From Streptomyces griseiscabiei (GTDB lineage: Bacteria > Actinomycetota > Actinomycetes > Streptomycetales > Streptomycetaceae): 64,000 nt of DNA. The position numbers and the translations under genes were made by a program. The stretch spans positions 2,418,001-2,482,000 of the forward strand of contig NZ_JAGJBZ010000002.1 of assembly GCF_020010925.1 (NCBI RefSeq). The letters run 5' to 3'. Below the pieces are notes generated by a model. It did not search any database. It saw only the letters and a list, made by a program, of their open reading frames with translations, and had not been told where the DNA came from. Shown piece by piece: positions 9,457 to 17,293 of this stretch (positions are counted from its first letter, which is position 1; each line of letters starts with the position of its first letter).

Positions 9457-10433
9457 TTAGTGCCTCCTACGATGCGCAACTGACGCTCAACGGTGCGCTT
9501 GAGCAACTCGACCTTGAAGCGGTTGTGCTCCAGCGGGCGGGCCCCCTCGGCCGCCTGCTTCGCGGCCTCGGCCCACAGGGACTGCGAGGGCCGCTCGCCG
9601 AGGAGGTGCTTCTCGACGGCGGGGAGCTTCCAGGGCACGGTGCCGACGCCGCCGGCGGCGACCTTCGCCTCCCGTATCACCCCGCCCCGGATGTGCAGGG
9701 CCACGGCCGCCGAGGTCAGCGCGAACTCGTAGGACTGCCGGTCGCGGACCTTCAGGTAGCCGGACTTGAGCGGGCGCGGGAGGGCGGGGATCTCCACTGC
9801 GGTGATCAACTCGCCTTTGCGGAGAGCCTGTTCGCGGTTGGGTGTGCTGCCCGGCCGTAGCAGGAAGTCGGCGAAGGGGATGCTGCGTGTGCCGTCCGGG
9901 CCGAGGAGGTGGACGGTCGCCTCCAGGGCGGCGAAGGCCACGGCCACGTCGGAGGGGTGGGTGGCCACGCAGTCGGTCGAGGTGCCCAGGATGGCGTGGG
10001 TGCGGTTGTAGCCTTCGAGCGCCGCGCAGCCCGAGCCGGGCTCGCGCTTGTTGCAGGCGGCGGTCACGTCGCGGAAGTACGTACAGCGGGTGCGCTGCAT
10101 GATGTTGCCGCCGATGGTGGCCATGTTGCGCAACTGGGCCGACGCGCTCAGCTCCAGCGCCTGCGAGATCACGGGGTAGGTCGCGCGGACCTTGGGGTGG
10201 GCGGCGGCCTCCGCCATCCGTACCAGGGCGCCGATGCGCAGGCCCCCGCGGCCCGTGACGGATATCCCGCGCAACGGCAGGTCACTGATGTCGACCAGTG
10301 CGCCGGGGCGCTCGACGGTCTCACGCATCAGGTCGACCAGAGTGGTGCCGCCGGCGATGTAACGCCCGCCGCTGCGGCCTGCGTTCACGGCCTCGCGGGT
10401 GTCCGAGACCTTCGTGAAGGAGAAGGGATACAT
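9453..10433 (-). CDS. paoB: Aldehyde oxidoreductase FAD-binding subunit with 4Fe-4S insert (PaoB-like)
   Basis: The FAD subunit of the molybdenum aldehyde oxidoreductase, 326 aa. Residues 1-200 are the FAD-binding domain (AGGTTLVDLM phosphate loop, NMATIGGNIMQRT) and 210-320 the CO_deh_flav_C domain. Four cysteines (117, 127, 136, 155) occupy the insertion that holds an extra [4Fe-4S] cluster in E. coli PaoB; this feature separates Pao enzymes from ordinary xanthine dehydrogenases. The start is 12 nt after the paoA stop and the gene overlaps paoC by 4 nt, so all three subunits are coupled. Electrons should pass from Mo through the 2Fe-2S clusters to FAD. Confidence 0.9.
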   Translation of the reverse strand: MYPFSFTKVSDTREAVNAGRSGGRYIAGGTTLVDLMRETVERPGALVDISDLPLRGISVTGRGGLRIGALVRMAEAAAHPKVRATYPVISQALELSASAQLRNMATIGGNIMQRTRCTYFRDVTAACNKREPGSGCAALEGYNRTHAILGTSTDCVATHPSDVAVAFAALEATVHLLGPDGTRSIPFADFLLRPGSTPNREQALRKGELITAVEIPALPRPLKSGYLKVRDRQSYEFALTSAAVALHIRGGVIREAKVAAGGVGTVPWKLPAVEKHLLGERPSQSLWAEAAKQAAEGARPLEHNRFKVELLKRTVERQLRIVGGTK

Positions 10434-10445
10434 GGTTGTCAGGCC

Positions 10446-11099
10446 TCATTTCCCTTGGGCGGTCTGCTCGACCGCGCGCACGATCTTCACGTAGCAGCCG
10501 CAGCGGCAGATGTTGCCGCTCATCCACTCGCGGATCTCGTCCTTGGAGCCGGTGTGGCCCTCCTGGATGCAGCCGACGCCGGACATGATCTGTCCGGGCG
10601 TGCAGTAGCCGCACTGGAACGCGTCCTCGTCGATGAACGCTTGCTGCAGCGGGTGAAGTCGGTCACCGTCGGCGAGGCCCTCGATCGTTGTGACCTCGGA
10701 GCCTTCCAGCCGTACCGCCAGCGTCAGGCATGAGTTGACCCGGCGTCCGTCGACCAGGACTGTGCAGGCTCCGCACGCCCCGGCGTTGCAGCCCTTCTTC
10801 GAGCCGGGCAGGTCCAGGTGTTCGCGCAGCAGGTCGAGGAGCGAGGTCCGGTTGTCGACCGTGACGGTGTGCCGCTTGCCGTTGACGGTCAGCGAGACGC
10901 GACTGCTCGGTGGTGCCTCGGCGGCCACCGCTTCCCCGGCGCCCAGCAGGGGTGACCCGGCGACCAGGCCGCCTGCGACGACGGCACCGCCGACCGCGGT
11001 GGTCGTCGCGATGAACGTGCGCCGGGACGGTGCCGAATGAGCCTCGGCAGAGGGATCGGTGGGGGGAGGAACGGCTGACTCGGTGAGTTCAGTGGACAT
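10446..11099 (-). CDS. paoA: Tat-exported 2Fe-2S subunit of aldehyde oxidoreductase (PaoA-like)
   Basis: The iron-sulfur subunit, 217 aa from the ATG at 11099. A longer reading from 11174 is possible, but its 25 extra residues are Arg-rich and lie ahead of the signal. The twin-arginine motif SRRTFIATT is at residues 25-33, followed by a hydrophobic Ala/Gly stretch to about 60, so the protein is Tat-targeted. The plant-type ferredoxin domain carries Cys104, 109, 112 and 124; the second [2Fe-2S]-binding domain carries Cys163, 166, 198 and 200 in the FQCGYCTPG and CRCGCY motifs. It is the first gene of the paoABCD operon. Confidence 0.92.
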   Translation of the reverse strand: MSTELTESAVPPPTDPSAEAHSAPSRRTFIATTTAVGGAVVAGGLVAGSPLLGAGEAVAAEAPPSSRVSLTVNGKRHTVTVDNRTSLLDLLREHLDLPGSKKGCNAGACGACTVLVDGRRVNSCLTLAVRLEGSEVTTIEGLADGDRLHPLQQAFIDEDAFQCGYCTPGQIMSGVGCIQEGHTGSKDEIREWMSGNICRCGCYVKIVRAVEQTAQGK

Positions 11100-11343
11100 C
11101 TCTACGCTTTCGGATCGGCGGAAGGTCGAGGGCCTGGGGCGCCGGTGTGCCCGGAGGCGGAACCGGTTCGCCACAGCCCGTCCCGCTGGTCACCACCGGG
11201 GTGGACAGCGGTCCCGTACTGGTCAGTTGCGATGAAAGATGTGGCGGCAGGACATGAGGAGTCCCGCCGACCTGCCGAGATGCGCGGTGCCGGTCGTGCG
11301 TGGGGGTCCGGCGCCGTTCGTCAGCGTGTGGGAGGGCGTTAGG

Positions 11344-11489
11344 CCAGTGAGCGGTGAAGCCGCCACCGACAGGGGAGCGACACCGACCATGAGGCCGGCC
11401 TCCGGACCGCACAGCCGGAGAACGGCTGCGGCGACCTCGTCCGTGTGCCCCAGCCTTCCGATCGACCGCTCTGTCATGATCTTCGCCAT
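11344..11489 (-). pseudogene. C-terminal remnant of an SDR oxidoreductase (frameshifted)
   Basis: Translation from 11489 gives KIMTERSIGRLGHTDEVAAA then LRLCGPEAGLMVGVA, the classic C-terminus of classical short-chain dehydrogenases. The expected ending (VDGGFTAH-like) continues in another frame as SPVGGGFTAHW near 11344-11385, so a frameshift is present. No Rossmann fold or catalytic Tyr-x3-Lys precedes it; the next gene upstream is a complete, different SDR that ends at 11517. Only this tail survives. Confidence 0.7.
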
Positions 11490-11516
11490 GGCGCCGGCCC
11501 GGCTCTCCCGCGCGGT

Positions 11517-12359
11517 TCAGGCGTTGTCGTCGTAGCCCAGGTCTCCGCCCAGTTCGCGGGATGCTTCGGCCTGGGCGAGGAGTTCCTGGGCCTTGGCCGT
11601 GACGCCTTGGATGGCGTCGGCGCCGGCGACGAAGCGCTGCAGAGGCTTGTCCTGCTCGGCGATGGTCAGCAGGGCGCGGGCGAGCTTGGCGGGGTCGCCG
11701 CTCTGCTGTCCGTTCATGCTCTTCCAGGCGGCGATGGTGGCCGTGGTGCGCTCGGCGTAGTCGTCGATGGTCGGCTCGGGCCAGGTGGTGGAGGCGTCCA
11801 CGAGCAGCTCGGTGCGGAAGAAGCCGGGCTCCACGACCGTGGTGTGGATGCCGTACGGCGCGACGTCGTAGCGCAGCGACTCCATCCAGCCCTCGACGCC
11901 GAACTTGGAGGCGGCGTACGCGACGCAGAACTCCTGGCCGATGATGCCGGCGGAGGAGGAGAGGGTGATGACATGTCCCGCGCGCTGCTTGCGCAGGACG
12001 GGCAGGATCGCACGGGTGACATTCATGGGGCCGAAGAGGTTGGTCTCGAACTGCTGACGCATCTGCGCGGGCGAGATCTCCTCGAAGTAGCCGGCGAAGA
12101 AGTTTCCGGCGTTGTTGATCAGGACGTCGATGCGGCCGAAGCGGTCGACGGCGGCCTGCGCGGCGGCCTCGGCGTCCTGCGGGCTGGTGACGTCCAGCTT
12201 GGTGACCAGCAGGTTGTCCTGCGATCCGCCCAGGGTCTTCTCGACCTCCTCGGGGCGGCGGCCGGTGGCGACGACCTGGTGGCCGGCGGCGAGTGCCTCA
12301 CGGACGATGTCCGTGCCCAGACCGCGTCCGGCACCGGTGACGAGAATGACCTTGCTCAT
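11517..12359 (-). CDS. Short-chain dehydrogenase/reductase (SDR)
   Basis: A 280-aa classical SDR. The cofactor loop VTGAGRGLGTDIVREAL is at residues 7-23, and TGRRPEE shortly after favours NADP. NNAG is present, and the catalytic Ser...Tyr-x3-Lys appears as SSSAGIIGQ and YAASKFG. The C-terminal part with VVEPGFFRTEL is typical of the subgroup annotated as oxidoreductases of unknown substrate. It lies 123 bp downstream of another SDR on the same strand, near a divergent MmyB-type regulator; similar regulator/SDR clusters are common in Streptomyces and suggest a detoxification or secondary-metabolite tailoring role. The substrate cannot be inferred. Confidence 0.9.
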   Translation of the reverse strand: MSKVILVTGAGRGLGTDIVREALAAGHQVVATGRRPEEVEKTLGGSQDNLLVTKLDVTSPQDAEAAAQAAVDRFGRIDVLINNAGNFFAGYFEEISPAQMRQQFETNLFGPMNVTRAILPVLRKQRAGHVITLSSSAGIIGQEFCVAYAASKFGVEGWMESLRYDVAPYGIHTTVVEPGFFRTELLVDASTTWPEPTIDDYAERTTATIAAWKSMNGQQSGDPAKLARALLTIAEQDKPLQRFVAGADAIQGVTAKAQELLAQAEASRELGGDLGYDDNA

Positions 12360-12482
12360 GAGGATTTTCCTTCTTGCGGGCGCCGTAGTCCGGCGCTCGG
12401 TGGGGTGTGGTGGTGAGGCGTGCGTGTGTGCCTGTGGCGTCGCCGAAGGTCCGGACGGACGGACGGACGGCGGATGCCGGGG

Positions 12483-13250
12483 TCAGGCCTGGTCGGTGGG
12501 CATGATCCACAGTTCGCCGACGGAGGCGTGGCGGGGGCGGGTGACCATGTAGGCGACGCCGTCCGCGATGTCGTCGGGGGCGAGGACCTCGGTCTGCTCG
12601 TAGAAGGTGCCGATAGCTTCGCGGACCTCGGGCTTGTGGTCGTTGTGCGAGCCGAGCTCGGTGTCCACGCCGCCGGGTTCGAGGACACCGACGCGGACGT
12701 GCCGCTGGGTGACCTCCTGGCGCAGGGACTCGGTGAAGCCGTTCACGCCGAACTTGGTGAGGTTGTAGACGCCGTAGCCGTTCCAGGCGACGCGGCCCGC
12801 GATGGAGCTGATGTTGACGATGTCGGCGACCCGGCGCGGCCCGTCCTCGGCGGCCTTGAGCAGGTGCGGGAGGGCGGCGCGGGTGGTGTAGAGCAGGCCT
12901 TGGACGTTGACGGCGATCATGCGCTCCCACTCGTCGGCGTCCGCGCCGACGACGGGGCCCAGGAGCATCAGGCCGGCGTTGTTGACCAGGGTGTCGAGGC
13001 GTCCGAAGTGCCCGACGGCCCGCTGCACGGCGGCCTCGGCCTGGGCGCGGTCGGTGATGTCCGCTTCCACTACCAGGGCGGTGCCGCCGGCCTTCTCGAT
13101 CTCGGCGGCCAGGTCGGTCAGGCGGTCCTTGCGGCGGGCCACGAGGGCGACGGAAGCGCCGTCCTCGGCGAGCCGGCGGGCTGTGGCGGCGCCGATACCG
13201 CTGCTCGCGCCGGTGACGAGAGCGACGGTGCCGGTCAGTTTCGGTGCCAT
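12483..13250 (-). CDS. Short-chain dehydrogenase/reductase (SDR)
   Basis: A classical SDR of 255 aa, the standard length. It has TGASSGIGAATARRL at residues 14-28, ARRKDR (NADP preference), NNAGLM, and Ser-x12-Tyr-x3-Lys as SSIAGRVAWNGYGVYNLTKFG. It is unrelated enough to the next SDR that a recent tandem copy is unlikely. It probably shares a transcript with the SDR at 11517-12359 and with the exported SnoaL-like gene upstream (158 bp gap). Cytosolic NADP-dependent carbonyl or alcohol conversion is expected; the substrate is unknown. Confidence 0.9.
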   Translation of the reverse strand: MAPKLTGTVALVTGASSGIGAATARRLAEDGASVALVARRKDRLTDLAAEIEKAGGTALVVEADITDRAQAEAAVQRAVGHFGRLDTLVNNAGLMLLGPVVGADADEWERMIAVNVQGLLYTTRAALPHLLKAAEDGPRRVADIVNISSIAGRVAWNGYGVYNLTKFGVNGFTESLRQEVTQRHVRVGVLEPGGVDTELGSHNDHKPEVREAIGTFYEQTEVLAPDDIADGVAYMVTRPRHASVGELWIMPTDQA

Positions 13251-13407
13251 GCGAGAGGAGTCCTGTTCCTTGGTTTCTTAGGTTCTCTGGAATGCGCCGC
13301 TGTACGGGCGACGGGGGCCCGCCCGCGCTGCGCCGAGTGCTGGGCATGGCGGTGGCGTAGGGGTGGGTACGGTGGAGTCGGGTGAAGTACACAACTCCGC
13401 TCCGCTG

Positions 13408-13986
13408 TTACGCGGCGGGGATGGCGCCCATCTGCGTGAGGATGCCGAGCATGTCGAGCTGGGCGCGCTCCTCGACGATCTTGCCGTGGGACAGGCGGTA
13501 GAACGCGAAGCTCTCCGCGTGGATCTTCTTGCCCGTGGCCTCGACTCCGGCGAAGGGCCCTTCGTGGGTGCCGGTCATGGTGTAACGGATGGCCACGGTG
13601 TCGCCCTCGGCCCGCATGTCCTCCACCGTCCACTTGAGGTCGGGGAAGGCCCTCATGTTGGCGGCGACGATGCCGAGGTAGGTGTCGCGTCCCTGCTGCG
13701 TCGTTCCGCCGAAGTGCATGACGATGTTCGGGCTGATGAACTTCCTGGCCAGCGCGGGATCGCCGGTGGGCAGGAACTCACTGGTGAAGCGCTGCATGAC
13801 GCGCTTGTTCACCTGCGCGGTCCCGTGGTTCCACGAGGCGGACTCCGCCGTGATGCGGGGCGACGAGCCGGAGCCGGCGTGGCCGCCGACCGTGCCGGCC
13901 GCGTCTGCGGCACCCGTTCCGAAGGCCGCGAGGCCGAGCGCTCCCAGCGCCGTGACGACGACGGCCGGCTTGGTGTATCGACGCAT
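13408..13986 (-). CDS. Exported SnoaL-like / ester cyclase family protein
   Basis: A 192-aa protein with an N-terminal signal sequence (MRRYTK, an Ala/Gly/Leu-rich stretch to about residue 28, AADAAG) followed by an NTF2/SnoaL-like fold. The pattern FISPNIVMHFGG, FPDLKWTVEDM, GTHEGPFAGV and FYRLSHGKIVEERAQLD is the ester-cyclase/SnoaL-2 signature seen in predicted polyketide-cyclase-like enzymes and in many stand-alone proteins of unknown role. A clear ribosome site (GAAGGA) precedes the ATG. It is divergent from the MmyB-type regulator at 14202, and the short intergenic region holds an inverted repeat, so it is a likely target of that regulator. Confidence 0.85.
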   Translation of the reverse strand: MRRYTKPAVVVTALGALGLAAFGTGAADAAGTVGGHAGSGSSPRITAESASWNHGTAQVNKRVMQRFTSEFLPTGDPALARKFISPNIVMHFGGTTQQGRDTYLGIVAANMRAFPDLKWTVEDMRAEGDTVAIRYTMTGTHEGPFAGVEATGKKIHAESFAFYRLSHGKIVEERAQLDMLGILTQMGAIPAA

Positions 13987-14146
13987 GATTCATCCTTCTG
14001 ATTTCGGGGGATCGCAGCGCCGACGGCGCCGCGGAAGGGCTGGTTACGGCTGCGGAAGCGCTGCCGCAGCCGGGCCGTTCACACCACCGTGGGCGGTGCA
14101 CAACCAACAGAACCGTCTGTCGCAGGAGTGTGGGAGTCCCTGATGA

Positions 14147-14169
14147 GGGGGTCACTGACAGGGACCCCC
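14147..14169. promoter_or_regulatory. Inverted repeat in divergent promoter (candidate operator)
   Basis: GGGGGTC (14147-14153) and GACCCCC (14163-14169) form a perfect 7-bp inverted repeat around a centre reading ACTGACAGG, between the exported SnoaL-like gene and the divergent MmyB-type regulator. It resembles the repeat in front of the third regulator (27047-27066: GGGGGT, ACTGCCAG, ACCCCC). Autoregulation through this site is an inference. Confidence 0.5.
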
Positions 14170-14201
14170 AACCTGGCGGATGCGCTCGTAGAGTGGAACG
14201 C

Positions 14202-15158
14202 ATGACAGGCAGAAACGACCCCTATGACACCAATCGCGATATGCGTGATGATTTCCGCGCGGAGATCCGGGAATTTCTGGGGACACGACGGGCCAGGGTC
14301 ACCCCGGAGCAGGCCGGACTGCCCTCGTACGGGGGCGACCGCCGGCGGGTCAACGGGCTGCGCCGGGAGGAGGTGGCTCTGCTCGCGGGCATCTCCAGCG
14401 AGTACTACACCCGGCTCGAGCGCGGCAACGCCACCGGCGTCTCCGAGAGCGTCATCGACGGCATCGCACAGGCACTGCGACTCGACGAGGCCGAACGCAT
14501 CCACCTGCTCGACCTCCTGCGCGGCGCCGGCACGACCCGTCCCCCGCGCCGCAAGCCCGCCCAGCAGCGCGTACGGCCCGCAGTGCAGCGCGTCCTCGAC
14601 TCAATGACCGGAACACCCGCGTTCGTCCTCAGCGGGCGCCTGGACATCCTGGCCGCCAACCCCCTCGGACGCGCGCTGTTCTCCCCGGTCTACGCCGACC
14701 CGGCGCGGCCACCGAACAACGCACGGTTCGTCTTCCTCGACCCGCACGCACCCGAGTTCTTCCGCGACTGGGACCAGGTCGCCAACGACATCGTCGCCAT
14801 GCTGCGCGCCGAGGCCGGCCGCGACGCCTACGACCGGCGGCTGACGGACCTGATCGGGGAACTGTCCACCCGCAGCGAGGACTTCCGTCGCCGCTGGGCC
14901 GCCCACAACGTCCGCATCCACACCACAGGCCTGAAACGCCTCCACCATCCGGTCGTCGGCGACCTCGACCTGCCCTTCGAGACCTTCCCTCTGGGAGGCG
15001 ACGCCAGCCAGAGCCTGCTCACCTACACCGCCGAACCCGCCTCACCCACCCAGGACGCCCTGAATCTGCTGGCCAGTTGGGCCGCGACCAACGACGCTGA
15101 CGCGTCCGAATCGGTCGGCGACTCCGAGCCGGCCGGGTCGGCCGAGACAGTCGACTGA
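14202..15158 (+). CDS. XRE-family regulator with MmyB-like ligand-binding domain
   Basis: A 318-aa transcription regulator (ATG at 14202; an upstream in-frame start at 14130 lies inside the promoter region and is not favoured). An N-terminal helix-turn-helix is at about 15-90, with EFLGTRRARVTPEQAGLP and LRREEVALLAGISSEYYTRLERG. The MmyB-like (MLTR) domain at about 110-290 has GRLDILAANPLGRALF, RFVFLDPHAPEFF and TGLKRLHHPVVGDLDLP. MLTR domains are PAS-like and bind fatty-acid-like ligands in the structures known. It is the first of three paralogues in this window and is divergent from an SnoaL-like/SDR group it probably controls. The C-terminal 20 residues are acidic. Confidence 0.9.
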   Translation: MTGRNDPYDTNRDMRDDFRAEIREFLGTRRARVTPEQAGLPSYGGDRRRVNGLRREEVALLAGISSEYYTRLERGNATGVSESVIDGIAQALRLDEAERIHLLDLLRGAGTTRPPRRKPAQQRVRPAVQRVLDSMTGTPAFVLSGRLDILAANPLGRALFSPVYADPARPPNNARFVFLDPHAPEFFRDWDQVANDIVAMLRAEAGRDAYDRRLTDLIGELSTRSEDFRRRWAAHNVRIHTTGLKRLHHPVVGDLDLPFETFPLGGDASQSLLTYTAEPASPTQDALNLLASWAATNDADASESVGDSEPAGSAETVD

Positions 15159-15666
15159 TCAACGATTCACGCGCGTCGATCCGCGGGAGTCGCCAACATC
15201 TGCGGCTCAGCGACATGATCCGCCACCGAAGCATCGGCTGCTGTGTGTGCCCTGACCCACGGCTGCGCCACGGCCTTGACTGAACAGGCCTCATGTTCCT
15301 GGCCGCACTGGTCGATGTCGCGGCGTCAAGTCAGCCCCCGTTCGACCTGAGAAGCCAACTCACTGCCAGGGGTCAGCGTCACCGTCGAGTCCGCGGCGCA
15401 GACCATGTGGGATTCCTCCATGTGGGATTCCCGACCCACGCTTCGCAGCGTGCGACTGCCTCGCTCACTCCTTCCCGTCCCGAAAAAGCGTCGAGGCCCG
15501 GATTTCGCGAGGCCGTGCAGAACGATGCCTCCGCCGCAAGTATAACCGCCACGAATTTTTCGGTGTGGTGTGAGCAGACAACACCACGCTCCACAGGAGA
15601 ACGGTCATCGATATCACGACGGCGCACAGGGAAGAAATTCGCGCAATAAAAAACGAAGGGCGCTCG
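15159..15666 (+). other. Intergenic stretch without a supported gene
   Basis: About 500 bp between the MmyB-type regulator and the A/T-richer trio. G/C content drops visibly from about 15490 onward, marking the left edge of the foreign-looking island. The only structure I see is the 14-bp tandem direct repeat at 15403-15431. An open frame at 15293-15649 has no recognisable protein features and is not called. Confidence 0.5.
15403..15431. repeat. Two direct copies of a 14-bp unit
   Basis: CCATGTGGGATTCC occurs at 15403-15416 and again at 15418-15431, one base apart. It lies near the point where base composition changes. It could be a duplication footprint or a regulator-binding pair; there is no further support. 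Confidence 0.5.
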
Positions 15667-15948
15667 ATGAGTAAGATCTCGAATTCATCCGGTGAAAGAA
15701 AAAATCATTGGCCGGGTGGTAGACCTCCGCGAGCCCTCACCGAGGAGAGCTCACGCAGGTTTCGTAAATGCAAAGTCATCGTCCTGATCGCCGTTGTTGC
15801 CGCGACGGTGGCAGTACTCTTTTATGTCAACCTGCAAAATGTGCGAGACACGGGCAGGCGAGTAGGTTCCCTCGTGAGCGATGCCGGAAAAGCTGAGTCC
15901 GGACAACGGCCGAACGAGCTGGACCGGATAAACCGGGTGGAGCCCTAA
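15667..15948 (+). CDS. Small single-pass membrane protein of redox trio
   Basis: A 93-aa protein that I do not recognise. A basic, polar N-terminus (1-35) is followed by one hydrophobic segment at about 37-57 (VIVLIAVVAATVAVLFYVNL), then a polar tail of about 36 residues that would face outside. It starts at ATG after an AACGAAGGGCGC ribosome site and ends 2 nt before the next gene, so it is probably translated with the flavocytochrome. A/T-richer codons match its two downstream neighbours, not the flanking genes. It may anchor or scaffold an extracytoplasmic electron carrier. Confidence 0.65.
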   Translation: MSKISNSSGERKNHWPGGRPPRALTEESSRRFRKCKVIVLIAVVAATVAVLFYVNLQNVRDTGRRVGSLVSDAGKAESGQRPNELDRINRVEP

Positions 15949-15950
15949 CG

Positions 15951-17225
15951 ATGCTACGTAAACTGCTGTTCTGGAGCTTCGCGGTGTTTTTTCCGCTCCC
16001 GCTGGTGCTCACCTACGATCTCGTGGCCGATGAACCCGAACGCCTGAAGTTCTATATCTTCCTAGGCTTGATTGCCTATACCTGGTGGCTGTTGTCCATC
16101 GTGCTCAGTGTGAGACCGCCCTGGCTGCACCGTTTCGTGGGACTTCCGTCCATTTACGGCTTGCATGGAGCGCTCGGCGTAGTGGCAATTTTCGCGGCTT
16201 ATATACACCGTGACAACTCCTACTCGCCGGACCGGCTGGCTCGAATTCTGGGGGACTGGGGGTTCTACGGGGCGCTCGCACTGCTCTGCTACTCGATTTT
16301 CTTCATGAGCGGGTGGTTCGTCGACAGGTCGCGACTGCTGCTGGCGGTCAAGAGAATTCTGGAGACTGTCTTCCGTCGCCAGCTCTCTCTGTGGATTCAT
16401 CGACTCAACCTGGTGATCGTGGCGATGATCTGGCTGCACGCCCACCTACTCGTGAGAGTGAACCAGTACTTTGCATTCATGGTGCTTTTTGATCTGTACA
16501 CAGTGATGGCACTCGGGATCTACGTCTGGAAAAAATGGATCGCGCCCGACACGTATCTGATGGGGACCGTCACAAGCAACGACACGCGCGGCGGGGCGAC
16601 CCGCAGAGTGGCGGTGGGCCTCGACAGTAAAGCGGCGTCCATGCAGCCAGGTGACTTTTTCTTCCTCAGCTTCGAGGGATCTTCTTCTGTGAGTAGAGAA
16701 TGGCATCCCTTCTCAGTCACCGACGACAACCGCAAGGTACTGAGCTTCACGATTCGGCAGCACGGAGACTTCACTCGCCGTCTCGACAATGTCGAAGTGG
16801 GAACTCGCGTCCGTCTGGAGGGGCCATTCGGCCGCTTCGAATCGATTATCCAAGGCCGGGACCGTGAAGCCCCGCTCGTCTTCCTCGGGATGGGCGCGGG
16901 CGTGGCGCCCCTCCTCAGTCTGGCAGCAGCTCACCACGCCACGCGAAAGATTCATCTGCTGTGGGCTGTGCGTAACCCAGAAGACGCCTATTACCGTGAC
17001 GTGCTAGAGGAGTACCAGGCGGCGTCTGGTGGCCGGATGCAGGTCACCATCAATGTTGGCCGGTTCCGCCGCGAAGACCTTGCCGGCACCCTGTCTGCGG
17101 AGGCAGTCGCAAAGGGCGCGTTCTTCATCGTGGGGCCGAACCCCGCCGTGTTGGCAAACCAGCGCCTGCTACGGCGCATCGGAGTCTCTGCACGGCGAAT
17201 ACACCAAGAACGCCTCACCATGTAG
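15951..17225 (+). CDS. Ferric-reductase-like flavocytochrome (FRD transmembrane + FNR)
   Basis: A 424-aa membrane oxidoreductase expected to pass electrons from NAD(P)H through FAD and haem across the membrane. About six hydrophobic helices fill residues 1-200, with paired histidines (IYGLHGALG...IHRD and WIHRLN...WLHAH) as likely haem ligands of the ferric-reductase/NOX type. A ferredoxin-NADP-reductase-like module follows: HPFSVTD (FAD) at about 250, LEGPFGRF, then GMGAGVAPLLSLA (NAD(P)) at about 310 and a C-terminal VGPNP. It is sandwiched between the small membrane protein and the lipoprotein flavodoxin, the obvious electron acceptor. Base composition is lower in G/C than the rest of the window. 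Confidence 0.87.
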   Translation: MLRKLLFWSFAVFFPLPLVLTYDLVADEPERLKFYIFLGLIAYTWWLLSIVLSVRPPWLHRFVGLPSIYGLHGALGVVAIFAAYIHRDNSYSPDRLARILGDWGFYGALALLCYSIFFMSGWFVDRSRLLLAVKRILETVFRRQLSLWIHRLNLVIVAMIWLHAHLLVRVNQYFAFMVLFDLYTVMALGIYVWKKWIAPDTYLMGTVTSNDTRGGATRRVAVGLDSKAASMQPGDFFFLSFEGSSSVSREWHPFSVTDDNRKVLSFTIRQHGDFTRRLDNVEVGTRVRLEGPFGRFESIIQGRDREAPLVFLGMGAGVAPLLSLAAAHHATRKIHLLWAVRNPEDAYYRDVLEEYQAASGGRMQVTINVGRFRREDLAGTLSAEAVAKGAFFIVGPNPAVLANQRLLRRIGVSARRIHQERLTM

Positions 17226-17293
17226 CCGGTGTGATCACCGTGCCACGCCGCCCCCCAAAAAACGATATCGCTGACGAAAAGGAGTTCACTGAA

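Noticed and set aside
15293..15649. Plus-strand 118-codon frame ahead of the redox trio
   Set aside because: No ribosome site, no domain, crosses the base-composition border and the 14-bp direct repeat; most likely non-coding.
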